Shown here: one piece after another, positions 19,183-26,859 of the stretch
How positions within the stretch are numbered: position 1 is the stretch's first letter
How the letters are laid out: each line of letters begins with the position of its first letter
Origin: Rhodococcus sp. HM1
Lineage (GTDB): Bacteria; Actinomycetota; Actinomycetes; Mycobacteriales; Mycobacteriaceae
Assembly: GCF_023218075.1 (NCBI RefSeq)
Contig: NZ_JALPTB010000011.1
Coordinates: 1-64,000 of the forward strand
Direction: 5' to 3'
DNA: 64,000 nucleotides
The notes under the pieces: model-generated
Told to the model about the DNA's origin: nothing
Seen by the model: the letters and a program-made list of their open reading frames with translations, nothing else
Database searches by the model: none
Position numbers and translations under genes: made by a program

Positions 19183-20258
19183 GCCTTACTCTCGGAATCG
19201 TCGGACTTCCCAACGTCGGCAAGTCGACGCTGTTCAACGCGCTGACCCAGAACGATGTGCTGGCCGCGAACTACCCGTTCGCCACCATCGAGCCGAACGT
19301 CGGCCTGGTCGAGTTGCCCGATCCGCGGCTGAAGAAGCTCGCCGAGATCTTCGGGTCCGAGCGCATCCTGCCCGCCACGGTGTCCTTCGTCGACATCGCC
19401 GGCATCGTCAAGGGCGCATCCGAGGGTGCCGGCCTGGGCAACAAGTTCCTCGCCAACATCCGCGAGGCCGACGCCATCTGCCAGGTGGTGCGCGTGTTCT
19501 CCGACGACGACGTCGTGCACGTCGACGGCCGCGTCGACCCGGCCTCGGACATCGAGATCATCGAGACCGAACTCGTCCTCGCCGACATGCAGACCCTCGA
19601 GAAGGCGCTGCCGCGTCTCGAGAAGGAAGCGAAGAAGAACAAGGACCTCAAGCCCCAGTACGAGGAGGCCGTCAAGGCTCAGGCCTTCCTCGAGGAGGGC
19701 AAGACGCTGTTCAGCGTCAAGGACAAGCTCGACTTCGGCCTGCTGCGCGAGCTGCACCTGCTGACCACCAAGCCGTTCCTGTACGTCTTCAACGCCGACG
19801 AGGCGGTGCTCACCGACGAGGCGAAGGTCGCCGAGTTGCGCGCATCCGTCGCCCCCGCCGACGCCGTGTTCCTCGACGCGAAGGTCGAGCAGGAATTGCT
19901 CGAGCTGGACGAGGAGGACCGGCAGGAGATGCTGGACTCGATCGGCCAGACCGAACCCGGTCTGCATGCCCTGGCCCGCACCGGCTTCCACACCCTCGGT
20001 CTGCAGACCTACCTGACGGCCGGCCCGAAGGAAGCTCGCGCCTGGACGATCCACAAGGGCGACACCGCTCCGCAGGCTGCCGGCGTCATCCACACCGACT
20101 TCGAGCGGGGCTTCATCAAGGCCGAGATCGTCTCCTTCGACGACCTCGCCGAGGCCGGTTCGATGGCCGCCGCCAAGGCCGCCGGCAAGGTGCGCATGGA
20201 GGGCAAGGACTACATCATGCAGGACGGCGACGTCGTGGAGTTCCGCTTCAACGTGTAG
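19179..20258 (+). CDS. ychF: Redox-regulated ribosome-binding ATPase YchF (Obg-family)
   Basis: A 359-residue P-loop protein starting at GTG 19179. The G1 motif 'GLPNVGKSTLFNAL', the G2/G3 region 'PFATIEPNVG' and 'FVDIAGIVKGASEGAGLGN', and the non-canonical G4 'YVFNADE' mark YchF, which prefers ATP. A coiled coil (about 130-200) and the C-terminal TGS domain ('DFERGFIKAEIVSFDDL', 'EGKDYIMQDGDVVEFRFN') follow. It is the counterpart of Rv1112 and marks the end of the conserved block; a strong terminator follows. Confidence 0.97.
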   Translation: MSLTLGIVGLPNVGKSTLFNALTQNDVLAANYPFATIEPNVGLVELPDPRLKKLAEIFGSERILPATVSFVDIAGIVKGASEGAGLGNKFLANIREADAICQVVRVFSDDDVVHVDGRVDPASDIEIIETELVLADMQTLEKALPRLEKEAKKNKDLKPQYEEAVKAQAFLEEGKTLFSVKDKLDFGLLRELHLLTTKPFLYVFNADEAVLTDEAKVAELRASVAPADAVFLDAKVEQELLELDEEDRQEMLDSIGQTEPGLHALARTGFHTLGLQTYLTAGPKEARAWTIHKGDTAPQAAGVIHTDFERGFIKAEIVSFDDLAEAGSMAAAKAAGKVRMEGKDYIMQDGDVVEFRFNV

Positions 20259-20283
20259 GACCCCGACGCGCGCAAGCGCAGAC

Positions 20284-20329
20284 GAGAAAGATAGCCGCGC
20301 GATGCATGCCTCGCGCGGCTATCTTTCTC
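20284..20329. terminator. Terminator hairpin after ychF
   Basis: A perfect 19-base stem ('gagaaagatagccgcgcga' with its complement) around an 8-base loop, 25 bases after the ychF stop. There is no long T tract, as is common in actinobacteria. It separates the conserved core from the arsenic island. Confidence 0.85.
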
Positions 20330-20466
20330 ATTTGCGGCTATGCCACCGGTTCACTGGCCGAGTTGCGTCCTTGCGGGACGAGCCTCGTCAGTAGGGGCGG
20401 CACACGGTGACGAGAGTCCGATGGGGACGCTCGCGCCGGTGCCCGAATTCCCGAAAGGTGACGACG

Positions 20467-20961
20467 ATGCCTACCTCCCGAGTTCAACTCGCGCTCAACG
20501 TCGAAGACGTGACGGCGGCGACCGCGTTCTACTCGACGCTGTTCGGGGTGTCCCCGCACAAGCAGCGCGACGGATACGCCAACTTCGAGATCGAGGATCC
20601 TCCGCTGAAGCTGGTGTTGATCGAGAATCCCGGTGCCCAGGAGAGTCTGAACCATATCGGTGTCGAATCGCCGACATCCGAGGACGTCTCCGCCGCGTTG
20701 GCGCGGTTCCGGGACGTGGGTCTGACCGCGACGGTGGCCGAACAGGATTTGTGCTGCCATGCGGTGCAGGACAAGGTGTTCGTCGAGGCACCGGACGTGC
20801 CCAACGGGTGGTGGGAGTTCTACGCGGTGACCGACGACAGCCCCGCCAACCCCGAGGGTCTGACGACCTCGGCGTGTGAGGTCGCGTGCAACGGGCAGGA
20901 CAACGCTGAGCAGGACGGCGCCGAGCAGGATGCGTCGGCCGGCAGCGTCTGCTGCGGATGA
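20467..20961 (+). CDS. CadI/ArsI-family VOC metalloprotein, first copy
   Basis: A 164-residue vicinal-oxygen-chelate protein. The N-terminal 'SRVQLALNVEDVTAATAFYS' and 'GYANFEIEDPPLKLVLIEN' followed by 'LNHIGVE' are the CadI/ArsI signature. Members include cadmium-inducible CadI of mycobacteria and ArsI, the C-As lyase that demethylates organoarsenicals. The CC pair in 'DLCCHAVQDKVFV' matches the ArsI metal-binding cysteines. The tail is cysteine-bearing ('CEVACNG', 'SVCCG'). The start is ATG 20467 behind 'gaaaggtga'. It is convergent with the DinB-like gene. It has a second homologue at 24817. Confidence 0.85.
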   Translation: MPTSRVQLALNVEDVTAATAFYSTLFGVSPHKQRDGYANFEIEDPPLKLVLIENPGAQESLNHIGVESPTSEDVSAALARFRDVGLTATVAEQDLCCHAVQDKVFVEAPDVPNGWWEFYAVTDDSPANPEGLTTSACEVACNGQDNAEQDGAEQDASAGSVCCG

Positions 20962-21016
20962 CCTCGGTGGGGTGGGGTGCCGCGGGATTGCGGCGCCCCA
21001 CGCCGGTGCCCTCCTG

Positions 21017-21565
21017 TCAGAGCGGGGGATTTCTGTCGAGGGTGAGCTGGTTCCGGTGGAAGTCGAAGTGCCGGCCCGGGTAGCGGTAGAGCTGTTCGAC
21101 GGTCATCGTGTCGGTGAAGAACGGGTCCCAGCGCACCGGAAACGCCATGCTGCGCTGCATGTTCGTCTCGGGTTCGGTGGCCAGCGAGCGCTGGAGCTTC
21201 GCGATGACGCGATCGCAGTGCCTTCCCATCCGGCGGCGGTCGAAGACGAACGCGGCCGCGCACGAGCCCCGGTAATTGACCTCGTGGAACGCCGGTGTCG
21301 CCGCGTTCAGGGCGCGCGCGAATCCGCGGCCCGCCGGGTCGGGCAGGCGGGAGAACACCCGCGTCAGCACCAGCAGTCGGCGAACGACCATGTATCCGAA
21401 CACCATGTGGAACAACAGCTGTTCGTTGGTCCATCGGGTGCCGTGCGAGCGGCGGTCGAGTTCCTCGGACGAGGCGTGATCGAGGAGTGAGTGCAGGGTG
21501 CGGCGGGCACGTTCGAGGTCGGCGGCGATCTCCCGGCGGTCGACCGGCGGTTGTGGTTCCGGCAT
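21017..21565 (-). CDS. DinB-like four-helix-bundle protein
   Basis: A 182-residue protein starting at ATG 21565 (MPEPQPPVDRREIA). The N-terminal helix 'ADLERARRTLHSLLDHAS' and 'RSHGTRWTNEQLLFHMVFG', with an in-helix His, resemble DinB/DUF664 bundles, in which three His bind a metal. The C terminus has 'DTMTVEQLYRYPGRHFDFH', a further His pair. Such proteins often use mycothiol or bacillithiol as cofactor in actinobacteria. It is divergent from arsR, with the operator between them, so it may share arsenic control. Function unknown. Confidence 0.65.
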   Translation of the reverse strand: MPEPQPPVDRREIAADLERARRTLHSLLDHASSEELDRRSHGTRWTNEQLLFHMVFGYMVVRRLLVLTRVFSRLPDPAGRGFARALNAATPAFHEVNYRGSCAAAFVFDRRRMGRHCDRVIAKLQRSLATEPETNMQRSMAFPVRWDPFFTDTMTVEQLYRYPGRHFDFHRNQLTLDRNPPL

Positions 21566-21626
21566 GGTGTGCCTCTGATCGAGATGGGACGTCCGCACCG
21601 GAGTTTGGCGGTTGATTCGACGTCTG

Positions 21627-21636
21627 TCAATATTGA
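21627..21636. promoter_or_regulatory. ArsR-type operator 'tcaatattga'
   Basis: A perfect 10-base palindrome just 3 bases upstream of the arsR ATG (21640) and within the divergent gap to the DinB-like gene. TCAA...TTGA half-sites are typical of ArsR/SmtB operators. Its closeness to the ATG suggests either a leaderless arsR transcript or direct occlusion of the ribosome site. Confidence 0.55.
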
Positions 21637-21639
21637 TCC

Positions 21640-22041
21640 ATGTCAATGCAAGCAGATCCGAGCGGCGACGCCTGCTGTTCCCCGCTGATGCGGCAGCCCC
21701 TCACCTCGGATTGGGCCGCCGACTTGGCCCGGATGTTCAAAGCCCTCGGTGATCCGGTGCGGCTGCGGATGCTCAGCCTGATCGCCAGCCACCAGGGCGG
21801 GGAGAGTTGCGTGTGCGATATCAGCCCGGCCTTCGACCTGTCCCAGCCGACCATCTCGCACCACCTGAAGGTGCTGCGCGAAGCCGGGCTGCTCGACTGC
21901 GAGCGCCGCGGGACCTGGGTCTACTACCGAGTGATTCCGCCCGTGCTCGAACAGCTCTCCGCGGTGCTGGCCACCGAATCCGGCGTACTGCCCGGATCGG
22001 CTTGCGCCCCGACCGAAGCCGTTCAGGAGGCCCTCTCGTGA
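21640..22041 (+). CDS. arsR: ArsR-family As(III)-responsive repressor
   Basis: A 133-residue winged-helix repressor. The core 'MFKALGDPVRLRMLSLIASH' is followed by the metal-sensing 'ESCVCDIS' (CxC) and the recognition helix 'DLSQPTISHHLKVLREAG'. Additional cysteines are at the N terminus ('DACCSP') and C terminus. It should repress the ars operon until As(III)/Sb(III) binds. A second in-frame ATG lies at 21646. The stop overlaps the ACR3 GTG start (GTGA). Confidence 0.92.
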   Translation: MSMQADPSGDACCSPLMRQPLTSDWAADLARMFKALGDPVRLRMLSLIASHQGGESCVCDISPAFDLSQPTISHHLKVLREAGLLDCERRGTWVYYRVIPPVLEQLSAVLATESGVLPGSACAPTEAVQEALS

Positions 22042-23117
22042 CCACGACCACCGAACACCCGGCTGTGGTCGGGAAGATGTCGACCCTCGACCGGTATCTG
22101 GCGGTGTGGATCGGCGCCGCCATCGTTGCCGGCCTGCTGCTGGGACGGATGATCCCCGGACTCGGAGAAGCATTGAGCTTCATCGAGATCGACGGAATCT
22201 CGCTGCCCATCGCCCTCGGTCTGCTGATCATGATGTACCCGGTGCTGGCGAAGGTTCGCTACGACCGCCTCGACACCGTCACCGGCGACCGCAAACTCCT
22301 CGTCGGTTCCCTGCTCCTCAACTGGATCCTCGGCCCGGCGCTCATGTTCGCCCTCGCCTGGCTGATGCTCCCGGATCTACCCGAGTACCGGACCGGCCTG
22401 ATCATCGTCGGCCTGGCCCGCTGCATAGCGATGGTCGTCATCTGGAACGACCTGGCATGCGGCGACCGCGAAGCTGCCACCGTGCTGGTGGCGATCAACT
22501 CGGTCTTCCAGGTGATCATGTTCGCCGTGCTCGGCTGGTTCTACCTGTCGGTGGTGCCCGGGTGGCTCGGTCTCGAGCAGACCACCCTCGACGTCTCTCC
22601 GTGGCAGATCGCCGAGTCGGTGCTGATCTTCCTCGGCATCCCACTGATCGCGGGGTTCCTCACCCGTCACTTCGGTGAGAAGGCCAACGGCCGGCAGTGG
22701 TACGAGGACAAGTTCCTGCCGAAGATCGGGCCGTGGGCCCTGTACGGGCTGTTGTTCACCATCGTGATCCTCTTCGCGCTGCAGGGCGAGCAGATCACCT
22801 CGCGGCCGCTGGACGTGGTGCGTATCGCGCTGCCCTTGCTGGCGTACTTCGCGCTGATGTGGGGCGGCGGGTATCTGCTCGGTGCCGCGATCGGACTCGG
22901 CTACGAGCGCACCACCACCTTGGCGTTCACCGCGGCGGGCAACAACTTCGAACTGGCCATCGCGGTCGCAATCGGCACGTTCGGGGTGACCTCGGGGCAG
23001 GCCTTGGCCGGGGTGGTCGGACCGCTCATCGAGGTGCCGGTCCTCGTCGCCCTGGTCTATGTCTCGCTCGCACTGCGCAAACGCTTCACCGGCCAGGCTG
23101 CCGTCGCCACGAGCTGA
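22038..23117 (+). CDS. Arsenite efflux permease, ACR3 family
   Basis: A 359-residue membrane protein with ten predicted helices. Family marks are 'LGLLIMMYPVLAKVRYD', 'GLARCIAMVVIWNDLACGD' with the conserved cysteine, and 'TTTLAFTAAGNNFELAIAVA'. It exports As(OH)3 using the proton gradient. The start is GTG 22038, coupled to arsR. It is in line with arsC and the flavoprotein gene. In other genomes this gene is called arsB or acr3. Confidence 0.95.
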   Translation: MTTTTEHPAVVGKMSTLDRYLAVWIGAAIVAGLLLGRMIPGLGEALSFIEIDGISLPIALGLLIMMYPVLAKVRYDRLDTVTGDRKLLVGSLLLNWILGPALMFALAWLMLPDLPEYRTGLIIVGLARCIAMVVIWNDLACGDREAATVLVAINSVFQVIMFAVLGWFYLSVVPGWLGLEQTTLDVSPWQIAESVLIFLGIPLIAGFLTRHFGEKANGRQWYEDKFLPKIGPWALYGLLFTIVILFALQGEQITSRPLDVVRIALPLLAYFALMWGGGYLLGAAIGLGYERTTTLAFTAAGNNFELAIAVAIGTFGVTSGQALAGVVGPLIEVPVLVALVYVSLALRKRFTGQAAVATS

Positions 23118-23175
23118 CGGGACCGGACAGCGCCGTCTCCGTCCGAACTTCCTGCGGAAAGGAATCCCCAGCGTC

Positions 23176-23616
23176 ATGACCACCGACTCCACCACCAGCG
23201 GCAACACCCGGCCTTCGGTGCTGTTCGTCTGCGTCCACAACGCCGGCCGCTCCCAGATGGCCGCCGGATTCCTCGCTGCGCTGGCCGGGGACCGGATCGA
23301 GGTCCGATCCGCCGGAAGCGCACCCGCCGAGCACGTCAACCCGGCTGCCGTCGCCGCGATGGCCGAAGTGGGCATCGATATCTCGAAGGAGAATCCGAAG
23401 GTCCTCACCACCGACGCGGTGCAGGCCTCGGATGTGGTGATCACGATGGGCTGCGGGGACACCTGCCCGGTGTTCCCGGGCAAGTCCTACCGCGACTGGG
23501 TGCTCGACGACCCGGCCGGGCAGGGCATCGACGCGGTGCGCCCGATCCGCGACGAGATCCGCGCCAAGGTCGGAGCGCTCATCGCCGAACTGACCGCGCA
23601 GCCGTCCCAGCGCTGA
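23176..23616 (+). CDS. arsC: Arsenate reductase, low-molecular-weight phosphatase type
   Basis: A 146-residue cytoplasmic enzyme reducing arsenate to arsenite for export. The P-loop 'VCVHNAGRSQMAAGF' (CX5R), 'RSAGSAPAEHVNPAA' and 'DVVITMGCGDTCPVFPGKSY' are typical. The C-terminal active-site variation fits the mycothiol/mycoredoxin-dependent enzymes of corynebacteria rather than thioredoxin-coupled ones, but this is inferred from lineage. The start is ATG 23176 behind 'gaaaggaatcc'. It is part of the arsR-acr3-arsC-flavoprotein operon. Confidence 0.93.
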   Translation: MTTDSTTSGNTRPSVLFVCVHNAGRSQMAAGFLAALAGDRIEVRSAGSAPAEHVNPAAVAAMAEVGIDISKENPKVLTTDAVQASDVVITMGCGDTCPVFPGKSYRDWVLDDPAGQGIDAVRPIRDEIRAKVGALIAELTAQPSQR

Positions 23617-23630
23617 CTGCAGGATCTTCG

Positions 23631-24683
23631 ATGACGACGAGCGTCGACGTGGTCGTGATCGGCGGCGGCCAGGCGGGCCTGGCCGCCGGCTACTATCTGC
23701 GCCGGGCCGGGCACCGCTTCGTGATCCTCGACGACCAGCGGGGTCCGGGTGGAGCCTGGCCGCACATGTGGCCGTCGCTGCGGCTGTTCTCGCCGGCGGA
23801 ATTCGCTTCCCTGCCGGGCCGGCCGATGCCCCGGTGGCCGGACGGGTTCCCGCCGGCACGTCATGTCGTGGACTATCTCACCGCCTACGAAACCCGCTAC
23901 GACCTGCCGGTCGAGCGGCCGGTGCGGGTGCACGCGGTCCGGCGTGACGGCCTCGATCTGCTGGTCGACACCGACAGCGGGCAGTGGCGGGCGCGCCGGG
24001 TGATCAGTGCCACCGGCACCTGGCAGCGACCGTTCCGGCCGAGCTACCCGGGCGCGAACTTGTTCACCGGACGGCAGTTGCACACCGTCGACTACCGCAC
24101 CCCGGCCGAGTTCGCCGGGGCGGACGTGGTGATCGTCGGCGGTGGCAACTCCGCCGCTCAACTCGTCGCCGAGATCTCCACCACCGCGACCACCACCTGG
24201 GTCACCACCCGGCCACCACGATTTCTGCCCGATGGCGTCGACGGCCGGGCCTTGTTCGAGTTCGCCTCCCGCCGCGCGATCGCCCTGGCCTCCGGCCGGC
24301 CCGATCCCGGTGGCATCGCCGCCCTCGGAGACATCGTGATGGTCCCGGACGTCCTCGCAGCGCGCGACCGCGGGGTGCTGACCGCGCTGCCGATGTTCGA
24401 CCGGCTCACCGTCGACGGCATCGCCTGGGGTGAGCGTAGGCAGCACGCCGACGTCGTGCTGTGGGCCACCGGCTTCCGGCCCGCACTCGCGCATCTGAGA
24501 CCGCTTCGGCTGCGCGATCACACCGGCACGGTGCCGGTCGCCGGCACCCGTTCCCTGAAGGAACCGCGCCTGCATCTGCTCGGCTACGGCGACTGGACCG
24601 GCCCCGGCTCGGCCACGATCCTCGGCGTCGGCCGCACCGCTCGATCTGCCGTCGCCGAACTGGACCTCGACCTCGACAACTGA
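23631..24683 (+). CDS. ArsO-like FAD/NAD(P)-binding flavoprotein
   Basis: A 350-residue two-dinucleotide-binding-domain protein. The FAD motif 'VIGGGQAGLAAGYYLRRAG' lies at 8-26, followed by 'RGPGGAWPHMWPSLRLFSP', and the NADPH motif 'DVVIVGGGNSAAQLVAE' near the middle. The C terminus has 'GDWTGPGSATILGVGRTA'. It belongs to the flavin-monooxygenase-like group called ArsO when in arsenic operons, whose chemical role is unproven. It lies 14 bases after arsC and ends before a bidirectional terminator. Confidence 0.82.
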   Translation: MTTSVDVVVIGGGQAGLAAGYYLRRAGHRFVILDDQRGPGGAWPHMWPSLRLFSPAEFASLPGRPMPRWPDGFPPARHVVDYLTAYETRYDLPVERPVRVHAVRRDGLDLLVDTDSGQWRARRVISATGTWQRPFRPSYPGANLFTGRQLHTVDYRTPAEFAGADVVIVGGGNSAAQLVAEISTTATTTWVTTRPPRFLPDGVDGRALFEFASRRAIALASGRPDPGGIAALGDIVMVPDVLAARDRGVLTALPMFDRLTVDGIAWGERRQHADVVLWATGFRPALAHLRPLRLRDHTGTVPVAGTRSLKEPRLHLLGYGDWTGPGSATILGVGRTARSAVAELDLDLDN

Positions 24684-24772
24684 TCTCGGTGAAAGGACTT
24701 CGACCGGGCGCACCCCGGCGATCAACGCCTCGCGTCCGAAGTCCTGCTCCCGAGGAGTGCGTCGCCGAGGAC

Positions 24773-24809
24773 ACCGGTGTCGGCCGCCCGAAAGGCAGCC
24801 GACACCGGT
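24773..24809. terminator. Bidirectional terminator between ArsO-like and CadI-like genes
   Basis: A perfect 12-base stem ('accggtgtcggc' / 'gccgacaccggt') around a 13-base loop, between convergent genes. A second inverted pair, 'aggacttcg' at 24694 and 'cgaagtcct' at 24737, lies just upstream. Confidence 0.8.
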
Positions 24810-24816
24810 ATGTGGT

Positions 24817-25314
24817 TCAGCAGCAGGATTTTTCGGTGGCAGCAGGCTGCGGCCGCTCGCTCTCCTCCAGGGTGCCGGCGGCGGTGCCACAGCACACGCC
24901 GCCCTCGCCGACCGGGCCGTCGAGGTGCTGCGGGCTCGTCCCGAAGGTCTCCGAATCGGCGAGGACGGTGTACACCTCCCACTTCTCACCGGCCGGACCG
25001 GTGACCCACACCTTGTCCTGCGTGGCGAAACAACAAGTGGTGCCGATCTCCTCGTCGGTGAACAGCCCCTCGCCGGTCAGGCGGGCGATCTCGGCATGTA
25101 CCTTCTCGCTCGATTCGACCTCCACCCCGAGGTGGTTGATGGTGCCGCCCTTGCCGGGGTTCTCGAGCAACACCAGCTTGAGCGGCGGCTCCGCGATCGC
25201 GAAGTTCGCATAGCCCGGCTTGAGCTTGGCCGGTTCGGTACCGAACAGCTTCGAGTAGAACGTGACCGCTTCCTGCAGGTCGTCGACATTGAGGGCGAGT
25301 TGGGCGCGGGACAT
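24817..25314 (-). CDS. CadI/ArsI-family VOC metalloprotein, second copy
   Basis: A 165-residue VOC protein. Start ATG 25314 (MSRAQLALNVDDL) is chosen because a GGAGG site lies 7 bases upstream; an earlier in-frame ATG at 25326 overlaps that site. 'GYANFAIAEPPLKLVLLEN', 'NHLGVEVESS' and the CC pair in 'IGTTCCFATQDKVWV' give the ArsI/CadI fingerprint. The tail is cysteine-rich ('GGVCCG', 'KSCC'). It is divergent from the second arsR, sharing its operator. It probably handles Cd or organoarsenicals; the two copies differ enough to suggest different substrates. Confidence 0.87.
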   Translation of the reverse strand: MSRAQLALNVDDLQEAVTFYSKLFGTEPAKLKPGYANFAIAEPPLKLVLLENPGKGGTINHLGVEVESSEKVHAEIARLTGEGLFTDEEIGTTCCFATQDKVWVTGPAGEKWEVYTVLADSETFGTSPQHLDGPVGEGGVCCGTAAGTLEESERPQPAATEKSCC

Positions 25315-25333
25315 GATGACCTCCACCTCTGAG

Positions 25334-25385
25334 ACATATATCGAAGTATGACGGCTACAGGGTGCGCCACCTTTTCGATATATGT
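25334..25385. promoter_or_regulatory. Paired operator half-sites in the CadI-like / arsR2 divergent gap
   Basis: A perfect 12-base inverted repeat, 'acatatatcgaa' (25334-25345) and 'ttcgatatatgt' (25374-25385), 28 bases apart. The AT-rich arms stand out in this GC-rich context. Each arm also contains the short element tatatcga. The positions suit control of both divergent genes by the ArsR encoded at 25410. Confidence 0.7.
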
Positions 25386-25409
25386 CAAGCTTTTGGGTAG
25401 TCTCGAATC

Positions 25410-25769
25410 ATGCCGAAAGCCCTGCCAGTGATCGACGTCAGTGCACCGATCTGCTGCGCTCCGGTGTCGGCCGCGCCGATGAGCGACGACGCTGCCCTCG
25501 AGCTCGCACTCCGATTGAAGGCACTGGCCGATCCGGTCCGCATCAAGCTCGTATCCATCCTGCTCACCGCCGACGGCGGCGAGGTGTGTACCTGCGATCT
25601 CGCCGCCGGTGTCGACCTGGCCGAATCCACCGTCAGTCATCATCTCGGGCAGCTCCGCAAGGCCGGCATGGTCGAATCCGAACGTCGAGGGATGAACGTC
25701 TTCTATCGCGCCCGTACCGAGTCTCTCGACGCACTGCGGATCGTCCTCGATCCGAACTGCTGCCGCTGA
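25410..25769 (+). CDS. ArsR/CmtR-like metal-responsive repressor, second copy
   Basis: A 119-residue winged-helix protein. 'RLKALADPVRIKLVSILLT', the CxC sensor 'EVCTCDLA', and the recognition helix 'DLAESTVSHHLGQLRKAG' are clear. Extra cysteine pairs lie at the N terminus ('ICCAPV') and at the very C terminus ('NCCR'), a layout seen in Cys-rich arsenite or Cd/Pb sensors of actinobacteria. The start ATG 25410 has no obvious ribosome site, so the message may be leaderless. It probably controls itself, the CadI-like gene and perhaps the ABC exporter downstream. Confidence 0.88.
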   Translation: MPKALPVIDVSAPICCAPVSAAPMSDDAALELALRLKALADPVRIKLVSILLTADGGEVCTCDLAAGVDLAESTVSHHLGQLRKAGMVESERRGMNVFYRARTESLDALRIVLDPNCCR

Positions 25770-25817
25770 CGCCCCAACGCTCGGCGGCAGTGCGTCCGGG
25801 CAGCGATTGGTTCGTCT

Positions 25818-25859
25818 GAGCTAGCGGACCCCACGTTCGTGTGGGGGCACCGCCAGCTC
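25818..25859 (+). promoter_or_regulatory. Three-tier hairpin before the leader peptide
   Basis: An outer stem 'gagct-a-gcgg' pairs with 'ccgc-c-agctc' and an inner stem 'ccccac' pairs with 'gtgggg' around 'gttcgt'. It lies 48 bases after the arsR2 stop and 14 bases before the leader ATG. It may end the arsR2 message or attenuate the exporter transcript. Confidence 0.55.
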
Positions 25860-25873
25860 GAGAGGAACCAGCG

Positions 25874-25930
25874 ATGACCACCCAACTGTCCGCCCGTCCC
25901 GCCGCCGACCCCGCCGGGGGTGTGCGATGA
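25874..25930 (+). CDS. 18-residue leader peptide coupled to the ABC ATPase
   Basis: ATG 25874, preceded by 'gagaggaac', encodes [18 protein letters not shown] and stops at TGA 25928, which overlaps the ATG of the ATPase gene in ATGA. The spacing and overlap suggest that ribosomes finishing this peptide re-initiate on the exporter gene. No codon run for one amino acid suggests classical attenuation, though Ala and Pro are frequent. Confidence 0.5.
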   Translation: MTTQLSARPAADPAGGVR

Positions 25931-26859
25931 CCGCCCCGGCCGTCGTGGTCGAAGACCTCCACGTCGCCTACGGCAAGACGTGGGCGCTCGACGGCGTCGA
26001 CCTGGAAGCCGCTGCCGGAACCACGGTCGGGGTGCTCGGCCACAACGGCGCCGGCAAGACCACCCTGATCCGCACCCTGACCACCCTGGTGACCCCGACC
26101 ATCGGACGAGTGCAGGTCGACGGTCTCGACGTCGTCGCCGACGCCACCGCAGTCCGCCGCCGCATCGGGGTGACCGGTCAGTACGCCGGTCTCGACGAAT
26201 TCCTCACTGCCCGAGAGAATCTGGAGCTGATCGGTCGCCTCACCGGGCTGCGTCGCACCGCCCGCCCCCGGGCGGACGCGCTGATCGAGAGGCTCGGGTT
26301 GCACGAGTACGCGACCCGCCGGGTCGGGGAACTGTCCGGGGGATCGCGCCGGCGAATCGACCTGGCCGCCAGCCTCGTCGGCTCCCCGTCGGTGCTGTTC
26401 CTGGACGAGCCGACCACCGGCCTGGACCCGATCGCCCGCACCGGGCTGTGGGAGGTCGTCGAGGAACTCACCGCCGCGGGTACCACCGTGGTGCTCACCA
26501 CCCAGTACCTCGAGGAAGCCGACCGGCTCGCCGACCACATCGTGGTCCTGCGCAGTGGCCGGGTCGCTGCCCGCGGTACCCCGAGCGATCTGAAGCGGAT
26601 CGTCGGCGGCAAGGTCCTCGCCGCCACCGTCCCGGCCGTTCGAGCAAGCGCGCTGCCGTTCACCCCGGACACCGAACGTCCGGTCGACGGCGGCGCCCGG
26701 ATCCGGGTGTCGGTCACCGTCGACGACGCTCCTGCCGCCACCGCACTGGTCGCCGACCTGCACCGCTCAGGTATCGAGCTCACCGATCTGGATGTGACAT
26801 CCCCGAGTCTCGACGACGTCTTCACCCACCTCGCCCACAACACTGGAGCACACCGATGA
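25927..26859 (+). CDS. ABC exporter ATP-binding protein, DrrA type
   Basis: A 310-residue ATPase: Walker A '[14 protein letters not shown]', Q-loop region '[14 protein letters not shown]', signature '[17 protein letters not shown]', Walker B '[13 protein letters not shown]' and the switch region '[16 protein letters not shown]'. The 'GQ(Y/F)A..DE.LT' segment and the C-terminal extension mark the daunorubicin-resistance DrrA family. It pairs with the permease that follows through an ATGA overlap. Exported compound unknown; the location suggests arsenic- or metal-linked stress, but this is inference. Confidence 0.92.
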   Translation: MTAPAVVVEDLHVAYGKTWALDGVDLEAAAGTTVGVLGHNGAGKTTLIRTLTTLVTPTIGRVQVDGLDVVADATAVRRRIGVTGQYAGLDEFLTARENLELIGRLTGLRRTARPRADALIERLGLHEYATRRVGELSGGSRRRIDLAASLVGSPSVLFLDEPTTGLDPIARTGLWEVVEELTAAGTTVVLTTQYLEEADRLADHIVVLRSGRVAARGTPSDLKRIVGGKVLAATVPAVRASALPFTPDTERPVDGGARIRVSVTVDDAPAATALVADLHRSGIELTDLDVTSPSLDDVFTHLAHNTGAHR

